From: an uncultured cyanobacterium
Lineage (GTDB): Bacteria; Cyanobacteriota; Cyanobacteriia; CACIAM-69d
DNA: 5,841 bases
NCBI GenBank assembly: GCA_937894105.1
Contig: CALCTI010000526.1
Location: 1-5,841, forward strand
Direction of reading: 5' to 3'
Part shown: in pieces, positions 4,785-5,841 of the stretch
Layout: every line of letters begins with the position of its first letter
Position numbering within the stretch: the first letter of the stretch is position 1
Notes under the pieces: model-generated
What the model saw: only the letters and a program-made list of their open reading frames with translations
The model's database searches: none
Told to the model about the DNA's origin: nothing
Made by a program: the position numbers and the translations under genes

Positions 4785-5841
4785 ATGGAGGAGGCGCAAA
4801 AGACCCAAAAGCTGGCAAAGCGTTTGTTGCGAGAGGGGGTGGCTTACCACGGTGAGCGAGAGTTTGGTGCGGCGTTGGGGGCCTTTTCCGAGGCGCGCGG
4901 GCATTATGAGCGGTTAAATGTTCCTCGCTATGAAAGTAAGGCGCTGCGGGGGGTGGTGCTGTGCCATTACGCATTGGGAAATTATTCGGAGGTTGTGGAG
5001 TGGGCTGAGGTTTGGCTGGGGTTGGCCCGTCGCCATGAGGATTTTTCGTCCCAGGAGCAAGCGCTTAATCATTTGGGTAATGCGTGGCGACATTTACATG
5101 ATTACCGCCAATCGATTAAGTATCAGGAAGAAAGCCTGAGAATTGCTGAGAAGTTGGGCAATGAGGGTAGCCAGGTGGCGGTGTTGAATAATTTGGGGTT
5201 GGCTTATAAGAATTTGGGGGATTTCCAGCAGGCGATCGCTGCCCAGGAAAAGGGGGTTTCCCTGGTGCGTGCCATGAAGGTCTCGGAAGCGGAGCAGCAG
5301 GTGTTGTAATATCTGGGGAATACGTTTTACGCTGCTGGGTTTTATGAGACGGCGAGCGCTACCTATGAGTCGCTGTGATCGAAGGCACGGGCGATCGAAC
5401 ATGACCACCTCGTGGGGCAGGTGTTGCGCGGATTGGCTAATGCGGCTTGTCATATTGGCAACCTGGATGAGGCGATTCGATACTGTAAGCAGCGGCTGTC
5501 AGTGATGCGGGCCCTGAAAGATTTACGGGGCGAGGAGCAAACCTTGGGATCCTTGGGGGTGGCTTATGATGCGGAGGGGAACTACGCTAAGGCCATTGAA
5601 TATTATCAACAGCGGTTGACGGTGGCGCGGCTGATTCCCGATTTGGAGGTGGAGGCGCAGGCCCTACAGAATTTGCAGGTGGCCTGTGTGGCCATGGGAG
5701 ACCAGAAACGGGCTGATGATTATCGGTTACAGCGAGAGGCGCTACTGGGGCAGCAGGGAAGCGATATGGATGAGGATTTAGAGTCTACGCTAGGAACGGC
5801 GGTCGGCTCGACGGTGGGACTGGATGAATCCTCAATCAGCG
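4785..5841 (+). pseudogene. TPR-repeat protein gene interrupted by two in-frame stops; continues past window
   Basis: The frame codes for tetratricopeptide repeats, helix-turn-helix units that form protein-binding scaffolds. Eight units with about 40-residue spacing can be read. Counting from Met 4785, unit 1 is at about 10-43, unit 2 at 51-84, unit 3 at 91-124 (ALNHLGNAWRHLHDYRQSI) and unit 4 at 131-164 (VLNNLGLAYKNLGDFQQAI). Unit 5 carries TAA 5307-5309 and TGA 5376-5378. Units 6-8 continue in the same frame (LANAACHIGNLDEAI, LGSLGVAYDAEGNYAKAI, VACVAMGDQKRADDY) to the window end with no frameshift. The long-period repeats are of the LGN/MalT-like kind, common in cyanobacterial signalling proteins. 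The TAA stands where CAA (Gln) would give QVLQYLGNTF, and the TGA where TGG or CGA would fit, so each could be one transition. If not read through, a 174-residue product with four TPRs would be made. In-frame starts at GTG 4728 and ATG 4737 are alternatives. The 3' end and any fused effector domain are outside the window. Confidence 0.8.

Noticed and set aside
5094..5453. 119-codon minus-strand open frame opposite the TPR gene
   Set aside because: Antisense shadow; the TPR signature in the plus frame is periodic and continues on both sides.

Overview
The window looks like a piece of a cyanobacterial chromosome. The octamer GCGATCGC (HIP1) occurs nine times in 5.8 kb (306, 576, 1034, 1134, 1551, 1985, 3114, 3830, 5232), where chance predicts about 0.1. 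The protein content fits as well: an RTX protein with the 'DRFVLRP...ADFERGADIIEL' segment common in cyanobacteria, a protein that appears to be a cyanobacterial conserved hypothetical, and a 40-residue-period TPR protein. The genus cannot be told from this sequence.

Layout. (1) 2-754 (+) is the 3' part of a sensor histidine kinase. The window opens inside its H-box, a few codons after the phospho-accepting histidine. (2) 755-916 is a short spacer with small repeats. (3) 917-2557 (+) is a complete 546-residue RTX/hemolysin-type calcium-binding protein. It has RTX repeats near the N-terminus, a cyanobacterial RTX-associated segment, a Pro/Thr/Ala linker and a C-terminal SBBP-like region. (4) 2558-2675 holds a 13-bp tandem repeat. 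(5) 2638-3060 is a gutted IS5-type insertion sequence. The transposase (2676-3043) keeps its N-terminus and its C-terminus with the catalytic-Glu motif, but has lost the middle and is frameshifted. Imperfect end repeats may survive. (6) 3107-3721 (+) is a conserved hypothetical protein of 204 residues. (7) 3722-4727 is about 1 kb, visibly more AT-rich, without a convincing large gene. It holds short direct and inverted repeats, a cluster of hairpins at 4201-4330 with a T-run, and, on the minus strand, a 31-codon ORF (4068-4163) for a possible single-span membrane peptide. (8) 4785-5841 (+), running off the window, is a TPR-repeat gene whose frame continues for the whole length but is cut by two in-frame stops (TAA 5307, TGA 5376).

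The genes do not form an obvious operon or pathway. All clear genes are on the plus strand but are separated by 118 bp to 1 kb. The overall picture is an accessory or eroding region: sensor kinase, secreted RTX protein, decayed IS, orphan hypothetical gene, large spacer and interrupted TPR gene. I found no CRISPR array, tRNA, rRNA or convincing new multi-gene system. The least explained parts are the 4068-4335 interval (micro-ORF plus structured segment) and the doubly interrupted TPR gene.
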